From Streptomyces sp. TBY4 (lineage in GTDB: Bacteria; Actinomycetota; Actinomycetes; Streptomycetales; Streptomycetaceae): 64,000 nucleotides of DNA. The stretch covers positions 849,151-913,150 of the forward strand of contig NZ_JANAVF010000001.1 of the NCBI RefSeq assembly GCF_024213195.1. The letters are read 5' to 3'. A program made the position numbers and the translations under genes. How positions within the stretch are numbered: the stretch's first letter is position 1; each line of letters opens with the position of its first letter. Under the pieces are notes generated by a model. It made no database searches. It saw nothing but the letters and a program-made list of their open reading frames with translations, and was not told the origin of the DNA. This document shows, piece after piece, positions 37,312-46,182 of this stretch.

Positions 37312-39372
37312 TCAGAACCCGAAGAGATCCGGCTGGATCCCCTGCCCCGGGGGCTGCTTCCTCCCCCTGCGCGCATCGTGCGCCCTGAGGGAGCGCCGCA
37401 GTTGCTCCTCCGGGGTGAGGGACGCCCAGGCGGGGCGCAGCCCCTGGTCGTCGACGGGACCCACCAGTGTCCTCAGGTACTCCTGCGTGGGCCCGTCGGT
37501 CGAATGGATCACCGTCGCCCGGCTCGCCCGGGTCAGGAGCACGTGATAGGCGTTGCGGACGCACCTCGCGAACTCATCGGCATCCGCCGGCAGCCCGGGG
37601 TCCATCGATCCGGGCTTGAGGGGCTTGCGTTCCCCCGTCTCCTCGTCGGCACCGGACGTCTTCCCCTTCCGGAACACCCAGCCCCCCTCCCGCCAGACCA
37701 TGTCGTCACCCATGATGACGCCGCACCAGTCCCACTCCAGGCCCTGCGCGGTGTACACGCAGCCGACCTGGCCGATGCCCTCCCGCTTCACGCCCCAGAG
37801 CTTGGCCGGAGGCTCACCGTCCGTGTGCCGGGAGAAGGGGCCCTTGGCGTTCCACGGCCGGTGCCAGTCGCCGATCCGTACGTCACGGTGCAGCACGCGG
37901 GTCTCCGGATGGGGCTCGCTCCACGGCCAGCAGAAGCCGGCCACCATGCGGGCGGTGGCGCCGTCCTGCTCTTCCATGCGCACGATGCGCTCGAGCTGCT
38001 CGGCACTCTCGGCCACCTCGACGTGCATCAGGCCGTCCGGCGCCCACTCCCCCGGCTTCCTGCCGGAGATCCCGAGAAGGTCCAGCACCCAGGCACGGTA
38101 GGTGTCGCTGCCACCGCAGCGGAATTCCGTGTGCAGATCATAGATCTGTGCCGTGACACCGTTCCGCTCGGCCGCCTCGCAGATCAGCGCGCTCGATCCC
38201 ACTTCGTTCTTGCGCAGCGACTGATCGTCGTCGAGGAGGAAAACGGTCACCTGGGCCGCTTGGATCAGCTCGTCGACCTGCGGCTGCTTCCCACGCTTCT
38301 CGGCCGCCCAGAACTGAAGTGTGGACTCTGCCCGCAGCCGGTGCGCCTCGTCGCAGATCAACAGGTCGAGAGGCGGCACCGGCGGCTCGACGAAGTTCAT
38401 GAAGTAGGCGAGCTGCTCCTGCACGAGGAGGTCGTCCCGGGCGATGAACTCCCTGAGCGAGGCATCGAAGGCCCTGGATCCGGTGGCATAGCGGGTCCGC
38501 AGGCCGAGGTCGGTGAAATGCCTCAGCAACTGCAGCCCGATGGCGCTCTTCCCCGTTCCGGCGCCACCTCTGACGAGGAACACCGCCCGCTCCGAGGTGC
38601 CCGCGGAGCCGTTGCGGAACCGGCTCACGGCCCGTTTCACGTCCCGCCACACGGTCTTCTGCATGCCCCGGAGCGTGAAGGCCGTGTCGGCACCGTCCGA
38701 AAGCGCCACGGCTTCCAGCAGAGGCGCGTTGCGCAGCCCCAGCCTCGTGAGCAGCCGTTCCGCGGCGGAGGTACCGCTCTCCCGCCGGAACCTGCCGTCG
38801 AGTTCCTCCAGCAGGTCCTGCCGCGTGTCGGCCGTGAAGTACAGGGCGTGCGCACCCCTCCTGGTGCCGGCGTCGAGGAGCGGCTCGATCGATGCGTCGG
38901 TCGCGTTGTGGAGGTAGCTGAGGCCCGCGTAGGCGATGCCGGGCTGCCGGCCGTCCCCGTTGAAGTAGTCCATGACACGCCGGACTTGTGTGCTCGGATG
39001 GTGCTTCGGCTTGCTGAATCCGGAGACGTCCACCTTCTCGGGGTCGTCCGTCCGGCCGACGGAACTCCACCGCTTGAGTTCCACGACGAGCAGGGAATCG
39101 TCCCCCGTCTCGGGGTGTGTTCCCACCAGGATCACATCGGCGGCGCCGTCGACCCCGTCGGGCTGACACTCGACGAACATGTGAACCTCGCCGTGGCCCG
39201 CCTCGACCAGCTCGTGGGCGAGCAGGACCAGACTTTCCCTCCAGGCCGCCTTCTCCCCTTTCGACGCCTCGGTCCGCCTGAACTCAACCCACCGCGCTTC
39301 CAAGTGCGGCAGCAACCTGCCCCGGTGGTGAAGACCGAGCAGGTTCCGAGCCGAAAGCTGCAGCAAGAGCAC
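37312..39372 (-). CDS. DUF2075 protein: nuclease-like domain fused to SF1-type helicase (copy 1)
   Basis: A 686-residue protein. The N-terminal part (about 1-190) has D79 and E98-L-K100 in the arrangement of a PD-(D/E)XK nuclease core. A P-loop NTPase follows: Walker A G-G-A-G-T-G-K-S (about Lys275), Walker B L-L-I-C-D-E-A-H, an L-L-D-D-D-Q segment, Y-T-A-Q-G-L-E-W (motif V) and L-L-T-R-A (motif VI). The layout is that of DUF2075/Schlafen-like helicases. A divergent paralogue starts 258 bases away. The GTG start at 39372 lies six bases after a GGGGGG inside a hairpin shared with that paralogue. Nucleic-acid processing or defence is plausible but unproven. Confidence 0.82.
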   Translation of the reverse strand: MLLLQLSARNLLGLHHRGRLLPHLEARWVEFRRTEASKGEKAAWRESLVLLAHELVEAGHGEVHMFVECQPDGVDGAADVILVGTHPETGDDSLLVVELKRWSSVGRTDDPEKVDVSGFSKPKHHPSTQVRRVMDYFNGDGRQPGIAYAGLSYLHNATDASIEPLLDAGTRRGAHALYFTADTRQDLLEELDGRFRRESGTSAAERLLTRLGLRNAPLLEAVALSDGADTAFTLRGMQKTVWRDVKRAVSRFRNGSAGTSERAVFLVRGGAGTGKSAIGLQLLRHFTDLGLRTRYATGSRAFDASLREFIARDDLLVQEQLAYFMNFVEPPVPPLDLLICDEAHRLRAESTLQFWAAEKRGKQPQVDELIQAAQVTVFLLDDDQSLRKNEVGSSALICEAAERNGVTAQIYDLHTEFRCGGSDTYRAWVLDLLGISGRKPGEWAPDGLMHVEVAESAEQLERIVRMEEQDGATARMVAGFCWPWSEPHPETRVLHRDVRIGDWHRPWNAKGPFSRHTDGEPPAKLWGVKREGIGQVGCVYTAQGLEWDWCGVIMGDDMVWREGGWVFRKGKTSGADEETGERKPLKPGSMDPGLPADADEFARCVRNAYHVLLTRASRATVIHSTDGPTQEYLRTLVGPVDDQGLRPAWASLTPEEQLRRSLRAHDARRGRKQPPGQGIQPDLFGF

Positions 39373-39377
39373 GAATA

Positions 39378-39414
39378 GCCCCCCAGAGCACGAGATTTCC
39401 CGTGCGGTGGGGGC
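39378..39414 (-). promoter_or_regulatory. Structured leader of DUF2075 copy 1
   Basis: On the minus strand an outer stem GCCCCCA (39414-39408) pairs with TGGGGGGC (39385-39378, one extra base), and an inner stem GCACG (39405-39401) pairs with CGTGC (39392-39388). The outer 3' arm contains the Shine-Dalgarno G run of the gene, so pairing would block translation. The same structure precedes copy 2. Confidence 0.7.
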
Positions 39415-39588
39415 ATGTCCGGTTCGGAAGCCCGTCGGTCCGCGATGACCTGGTGATCATAGGTCGGCATTCCCTGCCCCGATCCCACCGCCCTTGGGTG
39501 AGTGATCAACCACCGCGATAGGCTTTGCCTCGACATCCATGCGGCCCGCCGGGCTTCCGCTCCGCGCCCTCGGAGTTCCGAAGGACAT

Positions 39589-39626
39589 GCCCCCACCCGC
39601 ACGACTACTTCGTGCTGCCTGGGGGC
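39589..39626 (+). promoter_or_regulatory. Structured leader of DUF2075 copy 2
   Basis: Outer stem GCCCCCA (39589-39595) with TGGGGGC (39620-39626), inner stem GCACGA (39599-39604) with TCGTGC (39610-39615) around loop CTACT. The GGGGG of the 3' arm is the only ribosome-binding site, five bases before the TTG start. GGACATG immediately upstream of the stem is also shared with copy 1. Confidence 0.72.
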
Positions 39627-39630
39627 TTCC

Positions 39631-41511
39631 TTGCTGTTCCGCGATTCCGCCGCCGCGGTGGCCGCCGAGATCCTCGCCAGTTCGCTGTATTTCCGGCTGA
39701 CCGAGCAGTTCGTCCACGTGCACGGGCACAAGCCCAGCGCCGGTGAGGCCAGGTCATGGGAGCGCAGCATCCCGGTCGTGGCCAACGCGCTCAATGACGC
39801 CGGGCTCGGTCAGGTCGAAATGCTGATCGAGTACGGTCTGCCGCTGACGAGCAAGCGGGCCGATGTCGTACTCGCGGGACGGCATCCACGAACCGGAGAG
39901 CCTTCCTACGTGGTCGTCGAGCTGAAACAGTGGAGTCAGGCATCACCGGACGACGATGACCCGATGCTGTGCCGTATCGACGCCTACCCTCGGGCCAAGC
40001 TCAATCCCATCGAGCAGGTGCGCCGCTATTGCAGGTATCTCGCCGACTTCAACGGCGCACTTTCCGGCCATGCGGACCGACTGCACGGAGTCGCTTACCT
40101 CCACAACGCCACGGAGTTCGGCGTGGCCGGACTCGGGGAAGTCGGCGAGGACCGGTTCGGCCGGTTCTTCACCGCCGACCGGCGCGGAGCCTTTCTCGAC
40201 TACCTGCGAACCCGGCTGGCCCCCGAATCCGGAGCGGCCGCGGCCGATGAACTCCTCGCCGGGAAGACCCGCCCCTCCCTGCAGCTGATGTCCGTGGCGG
40301 CCGAGGAAGTGCGGGAACGCGAGATGTTCGTCCTGCTGGACGAGCAGCAGGTCGCGTACCGCACCGTGATCGGCGCGGTGGAGCGCGCGAAGCAGTCGGA
40401 CCACAAGGAGGTCGTGGTCGTCACGGGAGGTCCTGGTACCGGGAAGAGCGTGATCGCGCTCTCCCTGCTCGGGGAGATGTACCGACGGGGCGTGCCCACC
40501 CTGCACGCCACCGGGTCCGCGTCCTTCACCAAGACCATGCGCAAGGTGGCGGGCTCACGCAAACGCGAGGTCCAGGAGCTGTTCAAGTACTTCAACAGCT
40601 TCATGACGGCCGAGCGGAACAGCCTCGACGTCCTCATCTGCGACGAGGCTCACCGGATCCGGGAGACCTCGGCCAACCGCTACACACGCGCCGAGCACCG
40701 CACGGACAAGCCGCAGGTGGCGGAGCTGATCGACGTGGCCCGTGTCCCCGTCTTCCTGCTCGACGAACACCAGGTGGTGCGTCCGGGCGAGATGGGCACC
40801 GTCGACGACATCCGGGCGGCGGCATCCGCCAAGGGCCTGGAGTGCCGCGTCGTACCACTCGACAGCCAGTTCCGCTGCGGCGGCAGCGACGCCTACCTGA
40901 ACTGGGTGGTCCGCCTGCTCGGCCTCGAGCCCGGCGGGCCCGTCGGCTGGGAACCCGACGGAAAGATGCGTCTGATGATGGCGGAGAGCCCTCAGGAGAT
41001 GGAGGACTTCCTGCTGGCCCGGCTCACCGACGGATACCAGGCACGGATCTCTGCCGGCTACTGCTGGAAGTGGACGACGAAGACGGTGCCCGGCCACCCC
41101 CTGCCCACCGATGTGGTCATCGGCGACTGGGCCCGGCCCTGGAACGTATACGGCGACCGCTCCGTCGACGGAGCACCTCCCGCCTCGCTGTGGGCGAACG
41201 ATCCCGCAGGGTTCGGCCAGGTCGGCTGCGTCTACACCGCCCAGGGCTTCGAGTACGACTGGAGCGGCGTCATCCTCGGTCCGGACCTCGTCTGGCGGGA
41301 GGACCGCTGGATCACCGACCGCACGGCGTCCAAGGACCCGGTCTTCAAGAAGGCGACCAGCGACGCCGACGTGGACCGGCTCATCCGGAACACGTACAAG
41401 GTGCTGCTCACCCGGGGCATGGTAGGGACGGTCGTCTACTCGACCGATCCCGAGACCCGTGACCGGCTGCGCGAACTGGTCGGATCCCAGCTGACCTCCA
41501 TGAGCGTCTAG
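39631..41511 (+). CDS. DUF2075 protein: nuclease-like domain fused to SF1-type helicase (copy 2)
   Basis: A 626-residue paralogue of the divergent gene. N-terminal D78 and E97-L-K99 match a PD-(D/E)XK-type core. The helicase part has Walker A G-G-P-G-T-G-K-S, Walker B L-I-C-D-E-A-H-R-I-R, F-L-L-D-E-H-Q, Y-T-A-Q-G-F-E-Y-D-W-S and L-L-T-R-G. The TTG start at 39631 is chosen because it gives MLFRDSAAAVAAE, lies five bases from GGGGG, and lines up with the GTG of copy 1. The frame is open to 39502 but that stretch is the leader. Function unknown; nucleic-acid remodelling with a cleaving domain is the best reading. Confidence 0.82.
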   Translation: MLFRDSAAAVAAEILASSLYFRLTEQFVHVHGHKPSAGEARSWERSIPVVANALNDAGLGQVEMLIEYGLPLTSKRADVVLAGRHPRTGEPSYVVVELKQWSQASPDDDDPMLCRIDAYPRAKLNPIEQVRRYCRYLADFNGALSGHADRLHGVAYLHNATEFGVAGLGEVGEDRFGRFFTADRRGAFLDYLRTRLAPESGAAAADELLAGKTRPSLQLMSVAAEEVREREMFVLLDEQQVAYRTVIGAVERAKQSDHKEVVVVTGGPGTGKSVIALSLLGEMYRRGVPTLHATGSASFTKTMRKVAGSRKREVQELFKYFNSFMTAERNSLDVLICDEAHRIRETSANRYTRAEHRTDKPQVAELIDVARVPVFLLDEHQVVRPGEMGTVDDIRAAASAKGLECRVVPLDSQFRCGGSDAYLNWVVRLLGLEPGGPVGWEPDGKMRLMMAESPQEMEDFLLARLTDGYQARISAGYCWKWTTKTVPGHPLPTDVVIGDWARPWNVYGDRSVDGAPPASLWANDPAGFGQVGCVYTAQGFEYDWSGVILGPDLVWREDRWITDRTASKDPVFKKATSDADVDRLIRNTYKVLLTRGMVGTVVYSTDPETRDRLRELVGSQLTSMSV

Positions 41512-41529
41512 CACCGCGCGCGACCCCCC

Positions 41530-41558
41530 GCCCCCGGCGTCCACCCGACGCCGGGGGC
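41530..41558. terminator. Terminator after DUF2075 copy 2
   Basis: A perfect 12-bp stem (GCCCCCGGCGTC with complement) and a five-base loop CACCC, 18 bases past the stop codon, followed by GTTCTCGTTC. Confidence 0.85.
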
Positions 41559-41744
41559 GTTCTCGTTCCCGACTACCGAACGCCCGGTCGGGCGTTACAT
41601 CATCGTAATCTCCCGCTACCTAGCGGTAACAACGCGCGGGGTGGCACCTTTCCGATTGCCACCGGCCGGAGGTAACCCCCACTTACCCCGCCATGCGCCG
41701 GAGTTGTTCCCGGTTCGCGCATGGCCGACCGCAGGAGTTCCGCA

Positions 41745-42932
41745 GTGATCGGAATGCGCAGCCACAGCATGGACCGGGCCCGTCGGGTGCGACGACTGGC
41801 CGGGATCGGGACGGCGGCCGTGCTCGGCGCCGGGGCGCTGGTCGCCGGAGGGGCCGGGACGGCCGTGGCCGGGCCGGGCAGCGGGCCCACGGCCGTGGTG
41901 TCCCTCGGCGACAGCTACATCTCCGGGGAGGCCGGGCGCTGGAAGGGCAACAGCCTGACCAACACCGGGAACCGCACCGGCAGCGACCGGGCCTGGGTCA
42001 GCGGCAGCAGCTACGACCCCGGCAAGGTCTACGGGGCCACCGCCGGCGGATGCCACCGGTCGGACTCCGCCGAGGTGAAGAGCGCCGGGCCCCTCGCCGA
42101 TGTCGCGATCAACCTGGCCTGCTCCGGGGCGGTCGCGCAGAACGTGTTCCGCGCCTCCAACGGAGGCGTCGCCTTCAAGGGCGAGGCCCCGCAGGCCGAT
42201 CAGCTCGCCGCCGTGGCCGCGAGCCACGACGTCAAGGTCATCGCGCTGTCCATCGGCGGCAACGACCTCGGCTTCGCCGACATCATCAAGGAGTGCGCGT
42301 ACGACTTCGTGCTCTGGAACTCCTACTGCTACGACGACCAGCAGGCGGGCGTGGACCAGAAGATCGACGGGGTCATGGCCGGCGTCGGCAAGTCCGTGGA
42401 CGAGGTGCGGGCCGTCATGCGCGGCGCCGGGTACGCCGACTCCTCGTACCGGATCGTGCTGCAGTCCTACCCGTCGCCGATCCCGCGCGGCGCGGAGAAC
42501 CGGTACACCCAGAGCGACTGGAGCCGGCTCAACACCGGCGGGTGCCCCTTCTGGAACAGGGACTCCGACTGGGCGCGGGACTCGCTCGTGCCGCAGATCG
42601 CCGGGCGGCTGAAGGCGGTGGCCGCGGCCAAGGGCGTGCAGTTCCTGGACCTGAAGGACATGATGCAGGGGCGCGAGGTCTGCGCGAAGGCGAGCAAGCA
42701 GGTGACCACCGCGGCGCCGGCCTCGGCGAAGACGAGCGAGTGGGCGCGCTGGATCGACAGCAGCGAGACGCAGGGGCTGGTCCAGGAGTCCATGCACCCG
42801 AACTACTTCGGGCAGCTCGCGGCCGGGCGCTGCCTGGCCCTGGCCGTCGCCCAGCCGGCGGGCAGCGGGTTCGGCTGCAAGAACACCGCGGGCGCCGACC
42901 AGAACGGGATGTACCTCACCCCGGCGCCGTAA
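41745..42932 (+). CDS. Secreted SGNH/GDSL esterase-lipase
   Basis: A 395-residue exported enzyme: signal peptide with an Ala/Gly-rich core, cut after about V-A-G (residue 43). Block I S-L-G-D-S-Y-I-S-G has nucleophile Ser57, block III is I-G-G-N-D-L-G-F, and block V H-P-N-Y-F-G-Q has the catalytic His. Several Cys residues suggest disulfides, as in streptomycete extracellular SGNH lipases. It should cleave ester or lipid substrates outside the cell. The GTG at 41745 follows CAGGAG by seven bases; an ATG at 41721 lies upstream of that site. Confidence 0.88.
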   Translation: MIGMRSHSMDRARRVRRLAGIGTAAVLGAGALVAGGAGTAVAGPGSGPTAVVSLGDSYISGEAGRWKGNSLTNTGNRTGSDRAWVSGSSYDPGKVYGATAGGCHRSDSAEVKSAGPLADVAINLACSGAVAQNVFRASNGGVAFKGEAPQADQLAAVAASHDVKVIALSIGGNDLGFADIIKECAYDFVLWNSYCYDDQQAGVDQKIDGVMAGVGKSVDEVRAVMRGAGYADSSYRIVLQSYPSPIPRGAENRYTQSDWSRLNTGGCPFWNRDSDWARDSLVPQIAGRLKAVAAAKGVQFLDLKDMMQGREVCAKASKQVTTAAPASAKTSEWARWIDSSETQGLVQESMHPNYFGQLAAGRCLALAVAQPAGSGFGCKNTAGADQNGMYLTPAP

Positions 42933-42973
42933 TCCGGGTGAGCTCGCGCGGTGCCGGCTGGCATCCTTCCCTC

Positions 42974-43990
42974 ATGCCAGCCAGTACCGCGTCCTCCTCC
43001 CGGCCCGACCGCCCCGCACGCTCCGCACGATCCGCACGCCCCGACCGTCCCAGTCTCTACATCTCCGTCGACATCGAGGCCGACGGGCCCATCCCCGGGC
43101 CGTACTCGATGATCAGCTTCGGGGCCGCCGTGGCGGGGCGGCAGGACGGCGCTTCGTATACGGCCGCCGATCCGGAACGCAGCACCTTCTACCGGGAGTT
43201 GCGCCCGATCAGCGAGGCGTACGTACCGGAGGCGCTCGCCGTCAGCGGGCTGGACCGCAAGCGGCTGCTCCGTGAGGGCGCCGAACCGGGCGCCGCCATG
43301 GCGGAGTTCCGCGCGTGGGTCCGGAAGGTCTCGGCCGGGGCGCAGCCGGTGATGTGCGCCTACCCCGCCTCCTTCGACTGGACCTTCCTGTACTGGTACT
43401 TGATGAGCTTCGGCGGCGACAGCCCCTTCGGGCACTCGGGTTGCCTGGACATGAAGACCCTCTACGCGGCCAAGGCCCGGGTCCCGCTCCGGGCCGCCGT
43501 CAAGGGGCGGATGCCGCGGGAACTGCTCTCACGGCGACCGCACACCCATCACGCGCTGGACGACGCGATCGAGCAGGCCGAGCTGATGAGCAACCTGATG
43601 CTGTGGGAACCGACGTCCGCACCGGCCGTCCCGTCCCCCCTGGTCACGCACCTTTCCTGGGGCCGCATGGAGGTGGAGGGGCTCCCGCCCGCGAAGGACT
43701 TCGTGCTGTACCCCGGTGGCGGCCGCGGCCGGGACTGGGGCGAGCACGGCACCCGGCACGAGCCGGGCATCCAGCCCGCCGACGTACGGGAACTCCTCGA
43801 CCGGGGCTGCACGGTGGCCGTCCTCAGCCGCGGGATGGAACTGCGGCTCCAGACCATGCCGGAGGCCCTGCGGCTGCTCCGGGACGCCGGGGTGGAGGTC
43901 CACGTGGAGGAGACGACGGCCGCGGTCGCGCTGTACAACCGGCTGGCCGCGACCGAGCGCGTCGGCGGGCTGTTCCACTCGACCTGCTGA
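42974..43990 (+). CDS. DEDD 3'-5' exonuclease fused to an Mth938-like domain
   Basis: A 338-residue two-domain protein. After an Arg/Ser-rich tail of about 27 residues, an RNase T-like exonuclease domain (27-210) has Asp33 and Glu35 in V-D-I-E, Asp135 in F-D-W-T-F, and His193/Asp197 in H-H-A-L-D-D, all metal ligands of the DEDDh type. The C-terminal part (about 225-338) matches the Mth938/AAMDC fold: F-V-L-Y-P-G, W-G, H-x-P-G, S-R-G-M-E-L-R-L and a final H-S-T-C. The frame is continuous, so the fusion is real if the reading is correct. Trimming of RNA or DNA 3' ends is the likely activity; the role of the second domain is unknown. Confidence 0.78.
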   Translation: MPASTASSSRPDRPARSARSARPDRPSLYISVDIEADGPIPGPYSMISFGAAVAGRQDGASYTAADPERSTFYRELRPISEAYVPEALAVSGLDRKRLLREGAEPGAAMAEFRAWVRKVSAGAQPVMCAYPASFDWTFLYWYLMSFGGDSPFGHSGCLDMKTLYAAKARVPLRAAVKGRMPRELLSRRPHTHHALDDAIEQAELMSNLMLWEPTSAPAVPSPLVTHLSWGRMEVEGLPPAKDFVLYPGGGRGRDWGEHGTRHEPGIQPADVRELLDRGCTVAVLSRGMELRLQTMPEALRLLRDAGVEVHVEETTAAVALYNRLAATERVGGLFHSTC

Positions 43991-44033
43991 GCGGCGGAAG
44001 AGGAGGAGCGCCCCCGGCTCGGAGCCCGCTCCC

Positions 44034-46055
44034 TCAGTCCGCCAGCTCCGGCAGGAGTTCGCTCAGCGGGGTGCGGGCGCCCGAGGCGTAGGCGGCGCGG
44101 AAGGCCTGCGGGGTGAGGCGGGTGCGGACCGCGTGTTCGGCGCGGGGGGCCGAGGCCGCGCGCGGGCGGGTCCGGGAGACCGCGCCGAGGAGGCGGGCGG
44201 CCTCGGCGAAGCGGCCCTGGTCCGCCTCCAGTTCGGCGAGGAGTTCCACCGAGAAGGCCTGCCCGAGCGTGTCGTCCAGCGCGAACTGGGTCCGCAGCGC
44301 GCGCAGCAGTTCCGTGCGGGCCAGGCCCGGGCGGCCCTCGTGGCGCTGGACCAGGGCGTGGGCGTAGCTCACCCAGGAGCGGGCCCACTGGTCGGCCGGG
44401 CCCCGGGGCGGGCCGTCCTCGACCGGGACCGAGGCCGGGTCGGTGTGCGCGACCGCCAGGGTGTGCGCGGCCCGCAGCGCCTCGCGTCCGGGTCCGAACT
44501 CCGGCTCGGCCGGCAGCAGTTCCAGTCCGTCACGGTACTCCGCCGCGGCGTCCTCGTACCGGTCCTCCCACAGTGCGATCGTCCCGCGCAGGTGCGCGAG
44601 GTAGGCGAGGCAGGCGTCCTCCCCCTCGTGCACGGCCTCGGTCCACGCCTCCACCAGCAGGGGGTCGGCGCTGTCCGCCTCCCCGAAGGCGGCGACCAGC
44701 CACGCCGCGAGCCACAGCGCCCGGGCCGGCCGGGGCGCGGGGTGCACGGCCAGGGCCCGTTCCACGTGCCGGCGCCCCTCCGCGGCCATCCCGCACGCGG
44801 ACCACAGGAACCACAGGGACACCGCGATCTCCAGGGCCGCGCCGGGCCCTCCGGCGGCGAGCGGGTTCATCGCGGTGCGCAGATCGGGGAGTTCGCGCAG
44901 GGCGAGGGCGCGCGCCTCCCGCTGCGCGCCCGCGCGCCACAGCTGCGCGGCCCGCTCCGCCACCACCCGGCAGCGCTCGCGGTGGCGCCGGGCCGTCGTG
45001 GCGCCGTCCCCGGCGGGTCCGTGCGCGAGCCGCCGGGCCGCGTACGCCCGTACGGACAGCGGCAGCCGGTAGCGGCCCGGGCCGGCGTCCGCGAGGAGGC
45101 CGGGGGCCAGCCGGAGCAGGGCCTCGACGGCGGTGTCGGGGGTGAGCGCGCCGAAGCCGCACACCTCGGCGACGGCCGCCCGGTCGAAGGAGCCTGCGAA
45201 GACGGACAGCCGCTCCCAGAGCAGCCGTTCGGCGGGCGAGGCGAGGCGCAGCGAGCGTTCGGCGTCGACCCGCGTGCTGCGTCCGGCGCCTCCGGCGAGG
45301 AAGCCCAGCGGGTCGGAGCCGAGTCTGCGGAGCGCCTGCGCGGGCGCGTACTGGTGCGAGCGCCCTGCCGCGAGCTCCAGTGCGCCGGGGATCCCGTCGA
45401 GCGCCCGGACCAGCGCGGCCACGGCGCCCGCGTTGCGGTCGGTCAGCTCGAAGAAGGGGTCCGCGCCCCGCGCCCGCTCCTCGAAGAGCCGTACGGCCGC
45501 GTAGCCGGCGACGTCGGCCACCGGGAACCGCCGGGCGGGGTCGGGCACTGCGTGCCCCGGCACGACCGACGGCGGCGGGGGCAGCGGCTGCACGGAGGGC
45601 GCGGTCGGCACCGACAGCGGCGGTACGGGGAGCACCACCTCCCCGGCGATCCGCAGCCGGCGCTGCGAGGTGGCCAGAATCCGTAGCCCCGGAAGCCGCA
45701 GCAGCCCGGCCGCGAGCCCCGCACCGGCCTCCCCCAGCTGTTCGCAGCCGTCGAGGACGAGCAGGGCCTCACGCCCGGCGAGGCGGTCTGTGAGCTCCGC
45801 TCCGAGGCGGTCCCAGCACCGCTCGGGCAGGGCAGCGAGGTCCGCCCAGACGATGTCGAGGCCCTCCCCGGCGCCCAGGGTGCGGACGGTGCGCACCGCG
45901 AGCCGGGTCTTGCCGATGCCGGCCGGTCCGGTGAGCGTGACCAGGCGTTGCGTGGCGAGCAGCGAGGCGAGGGCGGTGAGCTCCCGCTCCCGCCCGATGA
46001 AGCTCGACAGTTCGGCGGGCACCGCCTGCCGCACGCCCGAGCCGGCCTCCCCCAC
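44034..46055 (-). CDS. LuxR/AfsR-type NTPase without DNA-binding domain
   Basis: A 673-residue protein: P-loop G-P-A-G-I-G-K-T-R near residue 43, Walker B A-L-L-V-L-D-G-C, A-T-S-Q-R sensor, then a winged and helical-repeat region (about 330-670, TPR-like). It matches the ATPase of large LuxR regulators and AfsR-like proteins but carries neither SARP nor LuxR helix-turn-helix. It may work with a separate DNA-binding partner. The GTG at 46055 follows AGGAGG by four bases. It is divergent from the Lrp-like regulator gene. Confidence 0.82.
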   Translation of the reverse strand: MGEAGSGVRQAVPAELSSFIGRERELTALASLLATQRLVTLTGPAGIGKTRLAVRTVRTLGAGEGLDIVWADLAALPERCWDRLGAELTDRLAGREALLVLDGCEQLGEAGAGLAAGLLRLPGLRILATSQRRLRIAGEVVLPVPPLSVPTAPSVQPLPPPPSVVPGHAVPDPARRFPVADVAGYAAVRLFEERARGADPFFELTDRNAGAVAALVRALDGIPGALELAAGRSHQYAPAQALRRLGSDPLGFLAGGAGRSTRVDAERSLRLASPAERLLWERLSVFAGSFDRAAVAEVCGFGALTPDTAVEALLRLAPGLLADAGPGRYRLPLSVRAYAARRLAHGPAGDGATTARRHRERCRVVAERAAQLWRAGAQREARALALRELPDLRTAMNPLAAGGPGAALEIAVSLWFLWSACGMAAEGRRHVERALAVHPAPRPARALWLAAWLVAAFGEADSADPLLVEAWTEAVHEGEDACLAYLAHLRGTIALWEDRYEDAAAEYRDGLELLPAEPEFGPGREALRAAHTLAVAHTDPASVPVEDGPPRGPADQWARSWVSYAHALVQRHEGRPGLARTELLRALRTQFALDDTLGQAFSVELLAELEADQGRFAEAARLLGAVSRTRPRAASAPRAEHAVRTRLTPQAFRAAYASGARTPLSELLPELAD

Positions 46056-46182
46056 ACATCCTCCTGCGGTGTCCGAAAGGTGCGCACCGTGATGTGGTCA
46101 ACAGTTGAACGCACAAAGAGAGATGATCGGCTCATAATCCCGTTGTTCCGTCACCGACCGGGAGAACCACCAAGGGGAGGGT

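Noticed and set aside
39502..39630. N-terminal extension of DUF2075 copy 2
   Set aside because: The stretch is the conserved leader with the hairpin; alignment with the paralogue puts the start at the TTG of 39631.
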